The position numbers and the translations under genes were made by a program. The notes beneath the pieces are model-generated. The model saw only the letters and a list, made by a program, of their open reading frames with translations. It was not told where the DNA came from and did no database searches. From Eumeta japonica (Eukaryota; Arthropoda; Insecta; Lepidoptera; Psychidae), in NCBI GenBank assembly GCA_005406025.1, contig BGZK01001477.1:81156-145155 (forward strand): a stretch of DNA of 64,000 bases. The letters run 5' to 3'. Of the stretch, positions 25,400-38,664 are shown one piece after another (positions within the stretch are counted from its first letter, which is position 1; the number at the start of each line of letters is the position of its first letter).

Positions 25400-27180
25400 G
25401 CTGCTCCGAGTTTAGTCTGGTGAAAAACTCTTCGTCGTACTAGGACACTGCAGCGATGGATGGTTACAAAAAAGATTTGGAATAGGTAGGACCCAGAACG
25501 AGGATCGCCCAATTTGTCTGTGATTCTCCTCCTTATGAAAGTTTTTGCTTTACTGTCCCAAGAATCAGCAGTTTCGAAGGTGATTGGGATAAAGATGAAT
25601 ATGTTCTCTAGAATGTGGTATTTGAGGTTAAGTTGAAAAGCTGTTATTCGAGAGGTGTTAAGTGCTATCGCAAATTAGACAGCGCTATTTTTGCAAAGGT
25701 AATAATGTTAATTCGTCAAGTCGCTTATCATCCGAGCGGCTAGGATCGGGAGACTTAAGAGCAGACAGAATGTAGGCAGTGATCAATGTCCGGCGAATAA
25801 TATCATTGAGGAGATGGGAATGCAGGAATCTACAAGAGCTACTTTTACAACTCAATTTATAATGGCTATTATCCTCTAAGGTAGATTCAAAATGCATAAA
25901 AGTGGTTCGCAGCTACCCGACAAGAATTGTCTTCAAGCAATGTGTCAAAATTAAGCGAAGGCAGCGGATACTATCGTGTACTAATTTTTTGAGTGAAAAC
26001 AGCTTCCAGTTTAGTTTTATTGGCAGCAAGAGTACTGATTGTTCTTATCATTGTGAGAGAAGGCTTTCGCATGTTATGGTCTGGATGGATTGTTGACCAA
26101 ACAGTAAGTGCGTTATTTCCAAAGGGAATTTGGAGCTCAATTCTTTCCCGAGAGAGAATATTGGAAACAAGTTCCACCTCCGTTCAAGTCAAAGAAAGCA
26201 AGCAGATCGATATCTCATTGTTGTCGAACACATAGCAGAGTCGCTGTAAAATATCAGCACAGTTACTTGGTTCCATAATATGTTATTGTCTACATCGAGG
26301 TTGAGGAATTTTATTGATCTCATCAGATTTTGAAAGAAATAAGCGAGTAGGACAAGTGTGGATTAAATTTGTCTATTTAGGTGTGGAGAAACATATGCCC
26401 AAAGCGTTCAAAGGACTGTGAAAGGAATGACTTTTGACATTCCATGGTCTCTGGGACGAATTTGATGAGAATCGAAGACTCTACAATAACAAAATCCTCG
26501 CGATTTAGCTTTCTAAATTCAAGTATGGTGAGCTGGAACCGAGCCATATAGAATAGAGTGCCAACGTTATAACACGACGACAAAACTATGTATTTCGACG
26601 GATTCTGGATCCTCATCTATAGTGCCAACATTCAGATACTACAGATTCGTGAGAGAAGTAAGTTGTGATATTATACATTGAACTGCCAAAATGAACAGGA
26701 GAGTTCCCACAAAGTTACGTTGATGGTACTAAATACACTACGTGTGATAAAATCACGTCATCTACATAGAAAATATTGCTGTATGATTCTGAATCACTTG
26801 AAATATCCAGAATAAGCATTTTTTATACTTATTACAGCGAATTCAATGTTCATTGCAGTTGAACACGTTCATAATATCGACTTTGATAATAAAAATTTAT
26901 CAGCGTTCTCAGGAGACATGGAGTAGACCCGTTTGGCGTGTTTTGCTGCTTTGAAGTCAAGGCAGATACCGAATCTAAGCTTGATGGGGCTGAAGAAAAG
27001 ATGACTTTTTACGTCGTGATAGTAAACGTTGGTTTTTAATTTGCCGAGTCTACGGAAGGAGGTATTTCCTATTATTAAGCTGACTTTCGAATTAAAATGA
27101 TCATGAGTTTTGCCTGGTGACAGTTTTGAGCAGATGAGGGCCGTTGTTAACAGCAAGTGGTGAAGAAAGCTCTTTTAGGT
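25400..27180 (-). other. Unidentified, possibly decayed retroelement
   Basis: A stretch less AT-biased than its surroundings with several short open segments on the minus strand (25685-25897, 25971-26177, 26377-26616, 26869-27156) broken by stops. The segment beginning LLTTALICSKLSPGKTHDHF faintly recalls the protease region of BEL/Pao polyproteins, but no catalytic motif can be shown. Confidence 0.3.
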
Positions 27181-29149
27181 GTAACAGTGTTAGATGATAG
27201 TATCTGAACCCACGGTTAGTATAATACAAAAATTGTTAAAGGTGTTTAAAACGTCCTCGATATTAAAAGGTAAGGATGAGTTTAAAGAATTCAGGATTGA
27301 TGAAAGATATAAATGTCGAGAAAATGTAGAATATTTGTCTCCTAGAATCAGAATATTGCTTCACAGATTTTTTGTTAATTTATGGATTGAAAAGCTCGAA
27401 CGTGTTTAGGTTGGTATGAAAAATATCTAAAGTTATTCTGGGCGTTGAATTTAACCGTATTTATAAGGTAACTATGATTATCTTTTTAGGGGCCTTTAAG
27501 GTTGTAAAAACGAAACAAAAGAGTGTAAACTAGTTATCGGTTTTATTAAAGTTAATGTAATGTTAGAAATATTTCGGTTAATTTACGGGCCATCTGATAT
27601 CTCACTCCTCTGGATACACGCCGAAGAACTTGTATAGATTGTTCAAGTTTTCCTATTTCGTGTAATTGATTTTATATAGTTGATCTAGTTTAATTGGTTG
27701 GAGAAGTTAGACTGTTGCATAGGGCAATTGCCGCTCTTTCTAAGGTACCAGTGGGATATACTGAGAAGAAATCAGAATGAAGACTCAGGGTAATATGCTA
27801 TTATGTGTTGGCCAAAATGTACCTGAAGGTAATGCAGGAAGCAATGTAGTTTGGATGATTCTGGGCAGTAAGGGCAAGAGGCGTGAAGCGTAAGATTTAT
27901 GGCAGATTAGGCTTATTGTGCAGAAAAATGATGTCGTGTTAATTATATCTTTAATAATCAACAAAATTAAGGGATGACTTACAGAACCAACTGAAGATAC
28001 GATCTTACTAGTTTTTATATCTTGAAGAATTGCTACTTAAAATAAGAAAACAGCATAATTTAGCACTCTATTTGCCAGTCCTCATTACGATGTGTTGAAT
28101 AAATTATATGACGAAATCAATGAGTAACATTTTATTATATTAGTAGGTAAAAAGTTGGAAGCATAGTTGATATACGGTCTGCCAAGGTGTAGCATAGAGT
28201 GCAGAGAATAGCTAGTTCGAAGAAGCTAAAAAAGGTTGAATTAGTTTACAAAATTGCAAAAATAATGAAGGCTAAAGAGTATATGAAAAGAAGAAATAAT
28301 GGGAAAAAAGGTGGCTATGATAGAATATATCCAGATGATACAGAACAAATTGAAAATATTCTAAGTCAGTTAAGTAAAGGTTCAGAACAATTCTAAGACG
28401 TTGGGATTGCAATGAAAATGAAACTAGTATTCGCGACGAAAAATTCCCTGCACACCCCAATGTGCATACGGCGTCAACATATGAGTTAGCTTATTTCAGT
28501 CCATACTGTTTATATAGACGAGTTTCGAACTCGTAATTTGAACATATGAAACATCGCTTTTCGGTATAGTTTTATGTACATAATAATAGTTTGTAATATA
28601 ATGTATAGTTTTTGTAAATAAAGATATGAGTTCGCATGAGTTTTTTCTTCCGAAATACATCATGCACGTATGCAGTACATATAGATTTGGTAATTTTTCA
28701 AAGGGCTGACCACGTGACATAGAACTCGGTAGCTATCATGACGGCAGGGTTGCTGATCGCTAAAAGTATCGTTCAGGGCCCCCAAATAATGACGCCCGTC
28801 ACGGCACGGCCCCGAATCGATATCAAAAACTTGTATAGCTGTCTCGATGGTACGGCTTCCGATCGAGGACAAATATTCAAATCCGGACCGTCTCAACCTA
28901 AGTCTCTTGCGGTTCACTCTAACTGCCTTTCTCCAAAGCGGGAACTTAATCAAGAAGTCCGTGGGGCAGTGATACCTCGTAAGAAGATATCCGAGCATGA
29001 GATACTACTTCCGTCCCGCTCCTGTGCCCACAAAGGACGTAGACGACCCCGAGAAAAGACGAAACGACGTCTCAATTAGATTGATCTAAAATCAATGCGT
29101 CTGATTGGTCACTCTTTGAAGGACGAATTTGGAAATTGCAGAAAATAGT
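27181..29149. other. Stretch without assignable gene
   Basis: It contains short overlapping open frames on both strands (for example 28199-28396 plus, 28660-28998 minus, 28738-29079 plus) without recognisable domains, and a CpG-richer patch at 28700-29080 next to the Jockey LINE that might be part of it. Confidence 0.35.
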
Positions 29150-30300
29150 ATAAAAATGCAGCTACATGCCATATCAAATCCTGGGCCATTGATGAGCTGA
29201 CACGATGGCTTCGACTCTGGCGTATAAACGTAAATCCGGATAAATCAGCAGTTATCTGATTCAATTATAGTAAACACAAAAGGGAATTCATTGTCCCATA
29301 TAACGCTCCCACACTCCGCATTGATAGTGCTCCAATTCCGTGGCAACACAATTACAAATATTTAAGAGTAACGCTCGACAAACATCTACACTTCCGAGAT
29401 CATGTCGCGAGACCCTATATAACTTTTTTGTTTGATAGAACATTTGTTTTTTGACTATTTATAAAAGGTAATATAAAAATATTCTTCAAACACTTTCTAC
29501 ATTCCTCACTTTCGTAAATGTTAAAATGGATATTCAACTTAATGCCCCTCGTCTTTTAATAGTTACTCATTACTTTACATTTCATTATTATGTTGTGTCA
29601 GGGTTTAATTACTATACTGCTGAGACATGCCCTCTTACAATCTATTCATTTTAAACTGAGGGGCTTGAATTTTAGTAAACTAACAAAATTCTACCGATCA
29701 CGCTTGAACGGCATGGTCGGTAGAAAAAGCAAAATGTCACTGCGTAATAACACTCTGTACTTAATGTGTATCAGGCCGGTAATGACGTATGCATGTTCAG
29801 TCTTTACTCATGCCGCGCCTAATATAATAAAAAAACTGCAGAAAATTCAGAATAAATTCTGTAGACAAGCGACCGACGCCCACTGGTGCGCCAAAAATTC
29901 GGTACTTCACGGAGACTTAGAGCTCCCTACTATCAATAAATTCATGGAAGACGCTTCAAAGCGCTTTTTCGATATGGTACAAAGCCACCCCAACCCACTC
30001 ATAGCCTCGGCCGCTACTTACGAGCCACCACCTATATATCACTTCTTAAGAAGGCCACGGAATATTCTCTTAGATCCGCCGGACACTCTCACTTCAGAGG
30101 TCGAAAAGCTCTCAGAAGCAAAAAGCATGCGAAAAGAATAGTAGGTGTCCCCCCTCCCTCCCAACACTACGACCATACGGTTCATTTAACCGGAGCGTTC
30201 CCACGCATCCGGCATCCCCTCCGAAATTTTCAGTCCGAGCTGAAAATCTTCGCGAAATCCTATGCCGAGGTGCTGATCACTAAATACCCATAGGGCAGTC
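29150..30300 (+). mobile_element. Jockey-type LINE, 3' half, interrupted
   Basis: It encodes the RT thumb and C-terminus typical of insect Jockey elements: IDELTRWLRLWRINVNPDKS, IPWQHNYKYLRVTLDKHLHF, then SKMSLRNNTLYLMCIRPVMT, NSVLHGDLELPT and VQSHPNPLIASAATYEPPP. One stop follows DKSAVI. About 230 bp of unrelated AT-rich sequence (about 29415-29640) separates LHFRDHVARP from LNFSKLTKFYR. A GC-rich 3' UTR follows to about 30300. Confidence 0.88.
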
Positions 30301-30920
30301 GTGCGACGTCAGCATCTCTATGTTGCCGGCCGCTTCCGACGAAGACGTCAAAGCCTACGGGCTAACGGCAAGACCGTTATTATGTTGTTCAGGAGGTTTT
30401 TTAGTCCTCGAGAATCGGACACACATGTGTGCCCGGGTACACGGATGGCTCATAATGGGTTTTTTCTCCTCCTTCTCCATCCCTTTCGCACAGGGAGAAT
30501 TACAAAAAATATATATATCAAATCCTGCATTGCACAGCATTACAGTACTGCATTCCTTGCATTACAGTCTACAGTCTGCTATAGAACATAGCATACGTGT
30601 TGGCATATCGGAAGTGAAACTCTGCGCTTCTATAGACACCTAGTGTTCATAGGTATCACTTCGACGACCTAAGTTGGCTAGGCGCCGCTCTTGCAAATAG
30701 TCCTCCGATCAGCGAACAATGAAAACAGGCCGTCAATAGTTCCTTTCGCGTGCGCCCGGTTCGTCACAATTATAATGGACGAAATTATGAAAGTATTTCA
30801 GAATGTGAAAGTGGAGAAAATGAGGAAAATTGTCGAATATTCATGTAGACTAGCATTTTAGCCAAGTTTTCAAAGAGGACACTAGTTCCGTGTTTCACAT
30901 ACAGCAACACCGAGTTTAAC

Positions 30921-31872
30921 CAGTATTGACAACTTAGTGGATTTTCCACTAGATCTGGTGGTTTAGACATGTGTTTCGGCGGGAAAATATTAGTTTTAGT
31001 GGCTAGTGGATTTTTTAGTGGATTAGATTCTTCCAGTTAGCGGTAAGTTATGAATTTAACCACTAACACAACTCATAAAATGCTGAAGTATTTTTCGATA
31101 TTGCAAAAATCGATGAGCAGTGGCGTCGAATACATCTACTAAGCTGGAAAAATATAAAAAATACTAAAGAATTTTGGTAGAGGTATTGAAATTCGAAGAT
31201 ATAGTAGGAGAAAACAGATTTCAAGAATTAGCCACATTTTCGATATCTATATTAGTTTTACCGCACTCTAATGCAGATGTAGAGCGATTATTTAGTATGG
31301 TGAACGTTGGCAAGACTAAACAGAGGAACCGGATGAAGTTCCATCTTTTTTCTTCAATACTTACAATTCGTGCAGGCTTAATACGCGAAGGCAAATGTTG
31401 TAAAACTACATAATACCTAGTTCAGTGACACAAAAAATTGGCACTAAAGAAATTTATTCTTTACAAACAGAGCAAGCAGATGAAGCTGATTCTTCGGAAG
31501 ATGATCATCTTTAGTTAATATGTACTTACATAGGTACCTAATCGTTTTCTTTTTAACATAAAATAATTATTTCATGACAATAATTACATTGTTGTTGTTT
31601 TATTTTCAAATTTAATTCAGGTAGGTAGTCATAGCAGTGCAGCCAGATCATGCGACTTTTTACTCTTTTTCTAGCATGTCCTTACCTCCGTCTCTAGCAC
31701 GCGCGGTGCTAAAGAGGGGTAAAAAAATCCCACGATCTGGCTGTACTGAGTCATAGGCTTTGGGTTATCTAGAGAAATTCTGGTGGTTTTAGAGGCCGCT
31801 AAGTTTTAGTGGTTTCTGGTGGTTTACACGGCCGCATTTGGTGGGTTGGTAAAGGTAAAGTTGGCAACACTG
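30921..31872 (+). mobile_element. hAT-family element, internally deleted
   Basis: TIRs CAGTATTGACAACTT (left) and the complement of AAGTTGGCAACACTG (right) match at 13 of 15 positions. They are flanked by 8-bp direct repeats (AGTTTAAC and AATTTATC, two differences). The interior encodes only the C-terminal dimerisation domain of the transposase (ILVLPHSNADVERLFSMVNV, 31174-31413). After a frameshift an acidic tail ADEADSSEDDHL ends at 31514. The RNase H-like catalytic core is missing. Confidence 0.88.
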
Positions 31873-32633
31873 AATTTATCATATATCATAGTTAAATTAT
31901 TATCACTGGAGTGTTTCACAATCAGAATTAATCAAAATTTATAGTTATAATATTAACTATTAAGCATAATATTTACTTTAACATTTAGCAAAATTGTCAA
32001 ATTCTGTTTTTCAAAAAACTACTTGTTCAGAGTTAATTGTTAACTTACAGGTTGATGTCAGTTATGATAAGCGTATAATATATGCTACTTTTATGGATGT
32101 TCCAAGTTTTCAAAACGAATTGCAAAGAAAAACTCCGATTATTATGTATTACCATATATTATTAAGAAAACAAATAAAGTAAAACTAAAATATACGACTA
32201 TGTACATACTATCAATGTCATAAATGGCAGAATGGCGGATTTGAAAGTTAACTTAGCATTTGGAGGTGGCCCCACCACAGGGCCCCACGCACTTCCAACA
32301 TTAACTCTAAGGTTAATTGTCAGTTGTGAAGTTGAAACAACATATTTTGACTTTTATTGAAACAACTTATTTAACTATTAACTTTAACAGTCAACAGATA
32401 ATTATTGCAAATGAGAGTTTGAAGCATACCGCTTTATACGTCATTAGTCGAATAATCGCTATGTGCATAACAGTATTGTTGCCTGGCGTTTGCAACTATT
32501 CCAGAAATTTGAAATAAGATTATACAAATATTTTATTTCTTTTTTCTTATCAAATTTCTATAAAATGAAAATATAAAATATTATTGTTTACTATTTAAGT
32601 ACAATTTATTAAATAGAATAAATAGAAAAAAAG
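31873..32633. other. AT-rich intergenic stretch
   Basis: Two short open frames (31994-32182 and 32317-32517, plus strand) have no recognisable domain, splice support or homologous motif. I see no gene here. Confidence 0.4.
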
Positions 32634-33395
32634 TGGCCAAGAACATGTCGGATTTCGCTCGTTATAGGGTTCCGAAGCCTTTAGAAATTCCAAAGAATGC
32701 ACTACAGATGTAAAAAGTACGCTGTTACACTTTCCATGTTTCCCGTACAGAATAATTATAAGCACTTTAATCGCTTATCCCTAGTAAAACAAGTAGATAT
32801 GTAGACTATTCGTATTAAACCAGTGTGAACTAAAGTGCATCAGCAACAAAGTGCATCTTCATGGCACTTACGTCCTTTTGTTGAGAAGCGTAGTTTTTCG
32901 ACAATAACTCAAAAACAGTAGATCTGATCATGTTCAAAATGATTTTCGATAGAAAATATTTATTAAATGTTACCTTTGTTATTTCTTTTTATATTTCTTG
33001 GACATACGATTTAGAAAATAAAAGAGGAACACACAATTTCTGTTACCTTCGAAGTTACTTTCCGAAATTATTCACGTAATTAAAAAAATTGCTTAAAACC
33101 TTAATGTTTTTAAAGGAACGTGGAAATATTTGCCATACGTTGATGTTTGTTCAAAAAACAGTTTTCAGCTTCTGTTACATGTAGATATGGAGTACGCCCC
33201 TAGAAATATTTATTTTTGTTATTTAACTATAAAACTAAGTAGCAGCTTATACAAGATACCTACATCATAAATTTCATTAATATACGTCATGAAGTTTTTA
33301 AATAAAATACCCGTGACATACGGACGGAGAGACGGACATGACGAAACTATAAGGGTTCCGTTTTGCCATTTACGCTCGGTACACTAAAAGCGGAC
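32634..33395 (+). repeat. Unclassified dispersed repeat family A, copy 1
   Basis: It opens with GGCCAAGAACATGTCGGAT and AGGGTTCCGAAGCC, and has a middle block CACTTACGTCCTTTTGTTGA. It ends with CATACGGACGGAGAGACGGA and GGGTTCCGTTTTG. It shares these blocks in order with 41.4-42.9 kb (plus) and 59.7-60.6 kb (minus). No coding capacity seen. Confidence 0.75.
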
Positions 33396-35370
33396 GTTAT
33401 TATAAAAACCGGTTTTGACAATAGAAAACAATATGAAATTCCAATCTCAAACTGTGATCAAAGCGTCGGTGGATAAAAGGCAATAAGTTAGTTTTAGTGC
33501 ATGTAAGAAATATGGAAGAACTGGGAAATAACGCCCAAATTATTCAATAATTATTACAAGTATAAGAACTTACCAACAATCTGCAAAAATCTTACATCTA
33601 TAAGTTAAATTATTCAAGGCTATTGTAACATAAGCAGATGCGATTTCAACAATAAGCAATACATCTCCGTTCTGCAAACAGAGCTCTTTCAGTCAAAGGC
33701 CTCACGGATGCGATCCCGGGCCTTAAATAAGATTTATTGTAACTGATCTTGTTTTGACAATGACAATAGAGGAACGTTCTAGGAGGTAACCGCGAGCGAG
33801 CTTTGTGTGGTCTTCTCATCCTGTTATTGTGAGACTTAGACTAGTGAAAGTCAAAAGGTTTTTTTTTTCTTTCACAGGACATTCTTATCCAACATTATAT
33901 TTACGTATCTGGGAGGCGATTCTATGGCCATGTGAATATGGCCCATGGGGCATTTGTGAAATTTTTGTGAGAAAAATGACGTAACGTGTCAAGTGATGGT
34001 TAAAGTTTGTATTATCATTTATCTATGAAAATTTTTCGCGTGACTCCCACATGTCGGTCCTAGGAAATATAAATTCGTTATTTGAACATCGTAAATAAGT
34101 ACATTTCTTTTTTTTTCTACTAAATCCTACTTTCATGAGAAAAAAATAATCTAGTTGAAAGTGAAATTAGTTAAGTAATATTAATTGAATTTAGTAAAAT
34201 GTAGTTAACACAGTTTAGATTTTTTTACATTTTCTATATTTGAATACAAGTTATAACAATATGATAGCTGATGAACTAAATTACTTCAGTATACACTTAT
34301 TCTTCGAAACATTAATTATATCTATGAAAGCCGTCGGAATCTTACAATTTTATGCATTGGACATCAAATAGAAGAAAAAAAGCGTATTTATCTATTATAA
34401 TGTACCAAATTGATAAAGTTAATTTTGAATGATCAAGAATGGGACAATAACTCAGACTTTTATTAAAAAAGAAGCTCCAAAAACATGAAGGGAATGGAGA
34501 CAATATTATAGCTGAAGAGGTAAACTCAATCCCAAGCACATAAAGAGATTAAATTGATGGCTCAAATTGAAATCGCTTGCTTCGTACCTCAGAAAGTACG
34601 CTAAGTTATCGGTCTTGGACGTTGTCACCGTATCGGTGACAGGTCATTAAAAGTCCCTAGACGACACTGATCCATCGTGAAGACTTAAGGTTCAAGGTTC
34701 CTGAATCTAAAATGAAAGGATTATAAGGTTATATCTCAGCAGAGGGGTCAGAAAAAAATTAGCATAAGAATAAAAAAACAATTAATTATGTTTTGATTAA
34801 AAGAATACCTTACTCATCAGACTGATTTTTTAAATACAACCATTGACAACTAGTTTTAGGTGCTTCGGTCGACCTGTTGGGTATCACATTAAAGTACTTT
34901 GACAATTGTAACAGCTTGGAAACTGATAATAGGTACTGAATCAGGGTTTTCGTTTGACATTTTTATTTCATAGGAAAATTGTTTCATGGGAGATAGTTTC
35001 ATATGATATGAAAATCACCTTCTCGTATCATGTATTGCTTAAATTTACAATATTTAAAAATATATACCCAAGCAGTTGCATTGCTCATTTGGAATAACTA
35101 ATGTTTTCTTTGAAAAATAAAAAAATATGACCGCATCAAATGTATCTACATATTCATATCTCACAAGGGTGGGCGTTGCAAATTAAGACAATTTATACAA
35201 CATGTAACGATTGTATCAAATAAAGTCGGTTTACGAGCGATAATTTTACGTGATAACGTCATAAGAAAACATTGATGAAAAATTGTATACTTTTATGAAT
35301 TGAATTGAATTATTATCACTTGCCGCAATTGTTGTTGTAATAAACAATGGAAACCAAATTAACTTTTCAC
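33396..35370. other. Intergenic stretch without recognised gene
   Basis: AT-rich. A stem-like GTTGTCACCGTATCGGTGAC at about 34622 is the only structured segment noted. No ORF with domain support. Confidence 0.45.
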
Positions 35371-35655
35371 TTCACTTTATAAACAGTTGACAAAACAGTT
35401 CACGTGTAGGTTGTTGCGGCTGCTGTCTCTCTTCTACTCGGACGCATCGGCCGATGGAGTGGAAGAGAGGTCGCTCGTTCCGCGCTCTCGCTCGCGCGCT
35501 CGGCTCAGGCGGAACGCGACAATGAGTTATACTTTTTCGTGCGTGCAGCCGGCGTTCATCGATTTATACGTTAGCACTTCAATAGTTAATTTTGTGTTAC
35601 ATTGAGTAATATTGTGTTTACGATGTGTGCGTGTGTGTGTGTGTGTGTGTGACAT
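35371..35655 (+). promoter_or_regulatory. Promoter-like CpG-rich block, possible distal first exon
   Basis: A TATAAA at 35378-35383 is followed about 30 bp later by a CpG-rich, CT/GA-rich segment (CGCGCTCTCGCTCGCGCGCT, 35489-35508, with GAGA-type sites) inside otherwise AT-rich DNA. A possible donor GTAATA lies near 35605, and a GT microsatellite follows. The sequence looks like a core promoter with an untranslated exon. No coding exon that it could join is visible in this window. Confidence 0.35.
35625..35651. repeat. (GT)n microsatellite
   Basis: A TGTGCGTGTGTGTG run, ending before GACATG. Confidence 0.9.
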
Positions 35656-38577
35656 GTATGCATCATAATTTTAAGTCGTGTAATTTTAACATGTTCTACA
35701 AACATTTTTTCTTCTCGATTTATTATGAGCAATATCTGAAGACGAGTTTGATGGTGCAAAATGAAATTTAAAGGAACATCAAGTTTTCCATACATGTTTT
35801 GAATGAAATAATTTAATCTTATCACCTTTCATTCGGTTAGCGTAGTGCGTTCAGATGCCCTCACAAGTAACTTTTAATTACTTGTTATCAAAATGGTGAT
35901 AAATGATAAATAGATTGTGTAGTTCATATACAAATATAAATAATTTTATTACTTTTTATTCGGTATATAAATTACTACAAAACTTACCAGTATACTTGGC
36001 ACCAACTTTATATATTAGAATTAATTATTCATTTGTTTATTCAGCCAAGGAAACACTACAATATATCTAGCAATAGACACCGACTCCAAAAATAACAATA
36101 ATTGTAAATGCATTATATAATCGTAATAATTTGATTGACTTTTAAGTAGTCTAATATTTTTCATTTTATTTTACTCAGGATTATTAAAAAAATACTTTGA
36201 TCGTTCTTTGTTATTCATAGGCATGTGTTGAGTTAAATTTGAAGCGGGTATATACCTACCTGCCTTAGGCTACCTTCTTGCGTGGTAAACACATAGATCG
36301 TACCTACATATTGATGAGTAGAAAAAGTAAGTTGATTATTAAGTTGTGGAAGAGTACGCAATTATTTTTTTACTTTTTATTGCATATTAATTTTGTTTTA
36401 GACCAATTTTTTTTTTTAAAGTCGGTATTATCAGCAAATCGAAAGTGAGTGATGTATTCGCCGTTGGTGTTGATGCCGTGTCCAGTCCAATTCAAAAGCT
36501 TGATGCCGTTTTTCAATCCTGTAATGAAGAATTTCAGTGATATACTCTAGCCTCACATAGCTGTGCAATCGGATAGATTTTGTGCTTTTGTTTTGTATTC
36601 GGACTCATATAGTGGCATTGTTGTTCAAACATTTCAGCACTTCGATATAGCAGTAGTCAATATGGCGTTTTGACTGACACAAAGGCTTTGTTGTCGTCCA
36701 CATACGATAAATGTAGTGGTCGAATATATTTTTCGGGTTTTTGTATTATTTTTTGAAGCGTATGGACGTGGTCCATGGTCATGAAACCTTTTTGCTACGT
36801 TTGCAACCGGCATATTCGGATGTCTGGAAGTCGTCGAACCTACGAGTAGGGTGATAACCCTTCATGAGATAAGTTAATTTTTTTTTTTAAATATAAGTCT
36901 GCCAATTTATCTGTAGTTGTCGATAAATTGAAAGAACTAAGAGGGTACCTATTTTTTAATAATTTTACATTAGGTATACAAGAAATATTAATATGTAAAA
37001 TAATATGAACAACATTTATTATCCCTTTGTTTTTGTCATATGCTATTTATTTACCTTAATAAATTATATAGATAGTAGAACTAAATTTAATATCAATATT
37101 TAATAAAGTGGAGTAAATAGGAAGCAGGGTAAAAGCTTACACCTACAAAGAGAGAATTGTGTGAAGTTATGTTTTGAAGATTTGGCAAATCATATTAAAG
37201 ACTTCAGAATGAATATGAACAAAGATAGAGAAAAATAAAACAGAAACAATAATTATTGATTGGCAGGCCTGTATTATATCGATAGACAATAGACAGACAA
37301 ATTTCAGGGAACAAAATATAGGATATATTAAAAACGTATTTCAAGAAACAGATTATAATCAACTCAATACCCGTGAAAATGATATGATGCATTTGTTGCT
37401 GCCACCACGCTGTTAATTTTAAAGCTAGAGACTTATCAAATTGAAATATATAATTTTAATAGTGTAGCAAGGGTCGATTATAAGGTCTTTTCGGCCACGA
37501 TCTTTTATGATCTTTGCTCGAATGAGTTGTGGTGATACTTTCGAGTTTTCGAATTACTTGTGGGCTTCACCTAGTTTGTATATGCAATGAGCTAGGAAGG
37601 TTATTAAGAACGCGAGGAAGTAAAGAGTTCAGAGATGGATAATATAGACACAAGTTATAAGAACAAACTATACCAATTCTTACAATCTAATCTTTTGAAC
37701 CAATAAAAAAATAAATTGCTTTCAACCAAATTACATGAGGTATTTTTACTTTTGACTAGGATGAGAAGGTCATCCACAACAATAAACCCGAATCCTCTTT
37801 TTATGGATTTTGCTATACGATTTAACACGTCGATATTAACCTTCGGACTTCACACTTTACACCTATAATTTGGACGTTGAAATATCTATATACCAACTTT
37901 CGTTGGTTTATAGATACGAATAGTGAAAAAATTAAAATATTCGCTCTGCTTTTGGTTTATTCATATTTCACTTGTAACTTGACAGTTTAATTGAAATTAA
38001 GATTGCTTTTATCATCCCTCAATTCTTTTTTTTTTAATATTAATTTATTTTTTAATTTATCCACAAAGTAGATTTTTTAACCTTCGGCTTTTATCGTCTA
38101 CCTTGATAATATCACGACCCACTGCCATGATTTTTGATAATCTCATAGACAAAGGAGATCGGCAAAATGGGTCTAAGCGTGGCTGAGAATACGACATATA
38201 TAGAAAATAGTGCGTATTAAGATGATCAAAATGCGGGTCCTTTCACATTATTAGAGACAGGGAAATTATTTCTAAAACACTATCAATTTTACGTAAAAAA
38301 TAACAAATCTTGTATTCAAGTCACTTGTATTGGCAAAATTGATAATCGCTGCTTGTAATCACTACTTAGCTTCTGCTTAACCACCACAGAATACCTTTGT
38401 TTAATAGCCAATAGGATTACCTTTGTTAACTGCTTAGAATAACATATAGATGATGATACGACTCGCTATTAAAACGATTTTTTAGTGTAATATTATGACT
38501 ATTACTGTACTAGATATGTTAGAATTTATTTTAATGTAAAACCACAGGTGACAGAAACAACAATAAATATAAAAGTG

Positions 38578-38578
<1 letters not shown>
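35656..38578. other. Intergenic stretch without recognised gene
   Basis: AT-rich. Isolated words near 36400-36850 have the looks of a decayed coding repeat (for example GTCGGTATTATCAGCAAATC), but no domain could be read. No RNA gene seen. Confidence 0.4.

Positions 38579-38661
<83 letters not shown>
38579..38661. repeat. (TA)n microsatellite
   Basis: About 83 bp of uninterrupted alternating AT. Confidence 0.97.

Positions 38662-38664
<3 letters not shown>

Noticed and set aside
28660..29079. Overlapping open frames of about 112 codons on both strands
   Set aside because: Both strands are open over the same bases, no domain is recognisable, and no splice or start context favours either.
34600..34680. 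A tRNA-like or SINE-like stem (GTTGTCACCGTATCGGTGAC)
   Set aside because: It resembles part of the SINE body at 53.2 kb only over about 20 bases and lacks A- and B-boxes.
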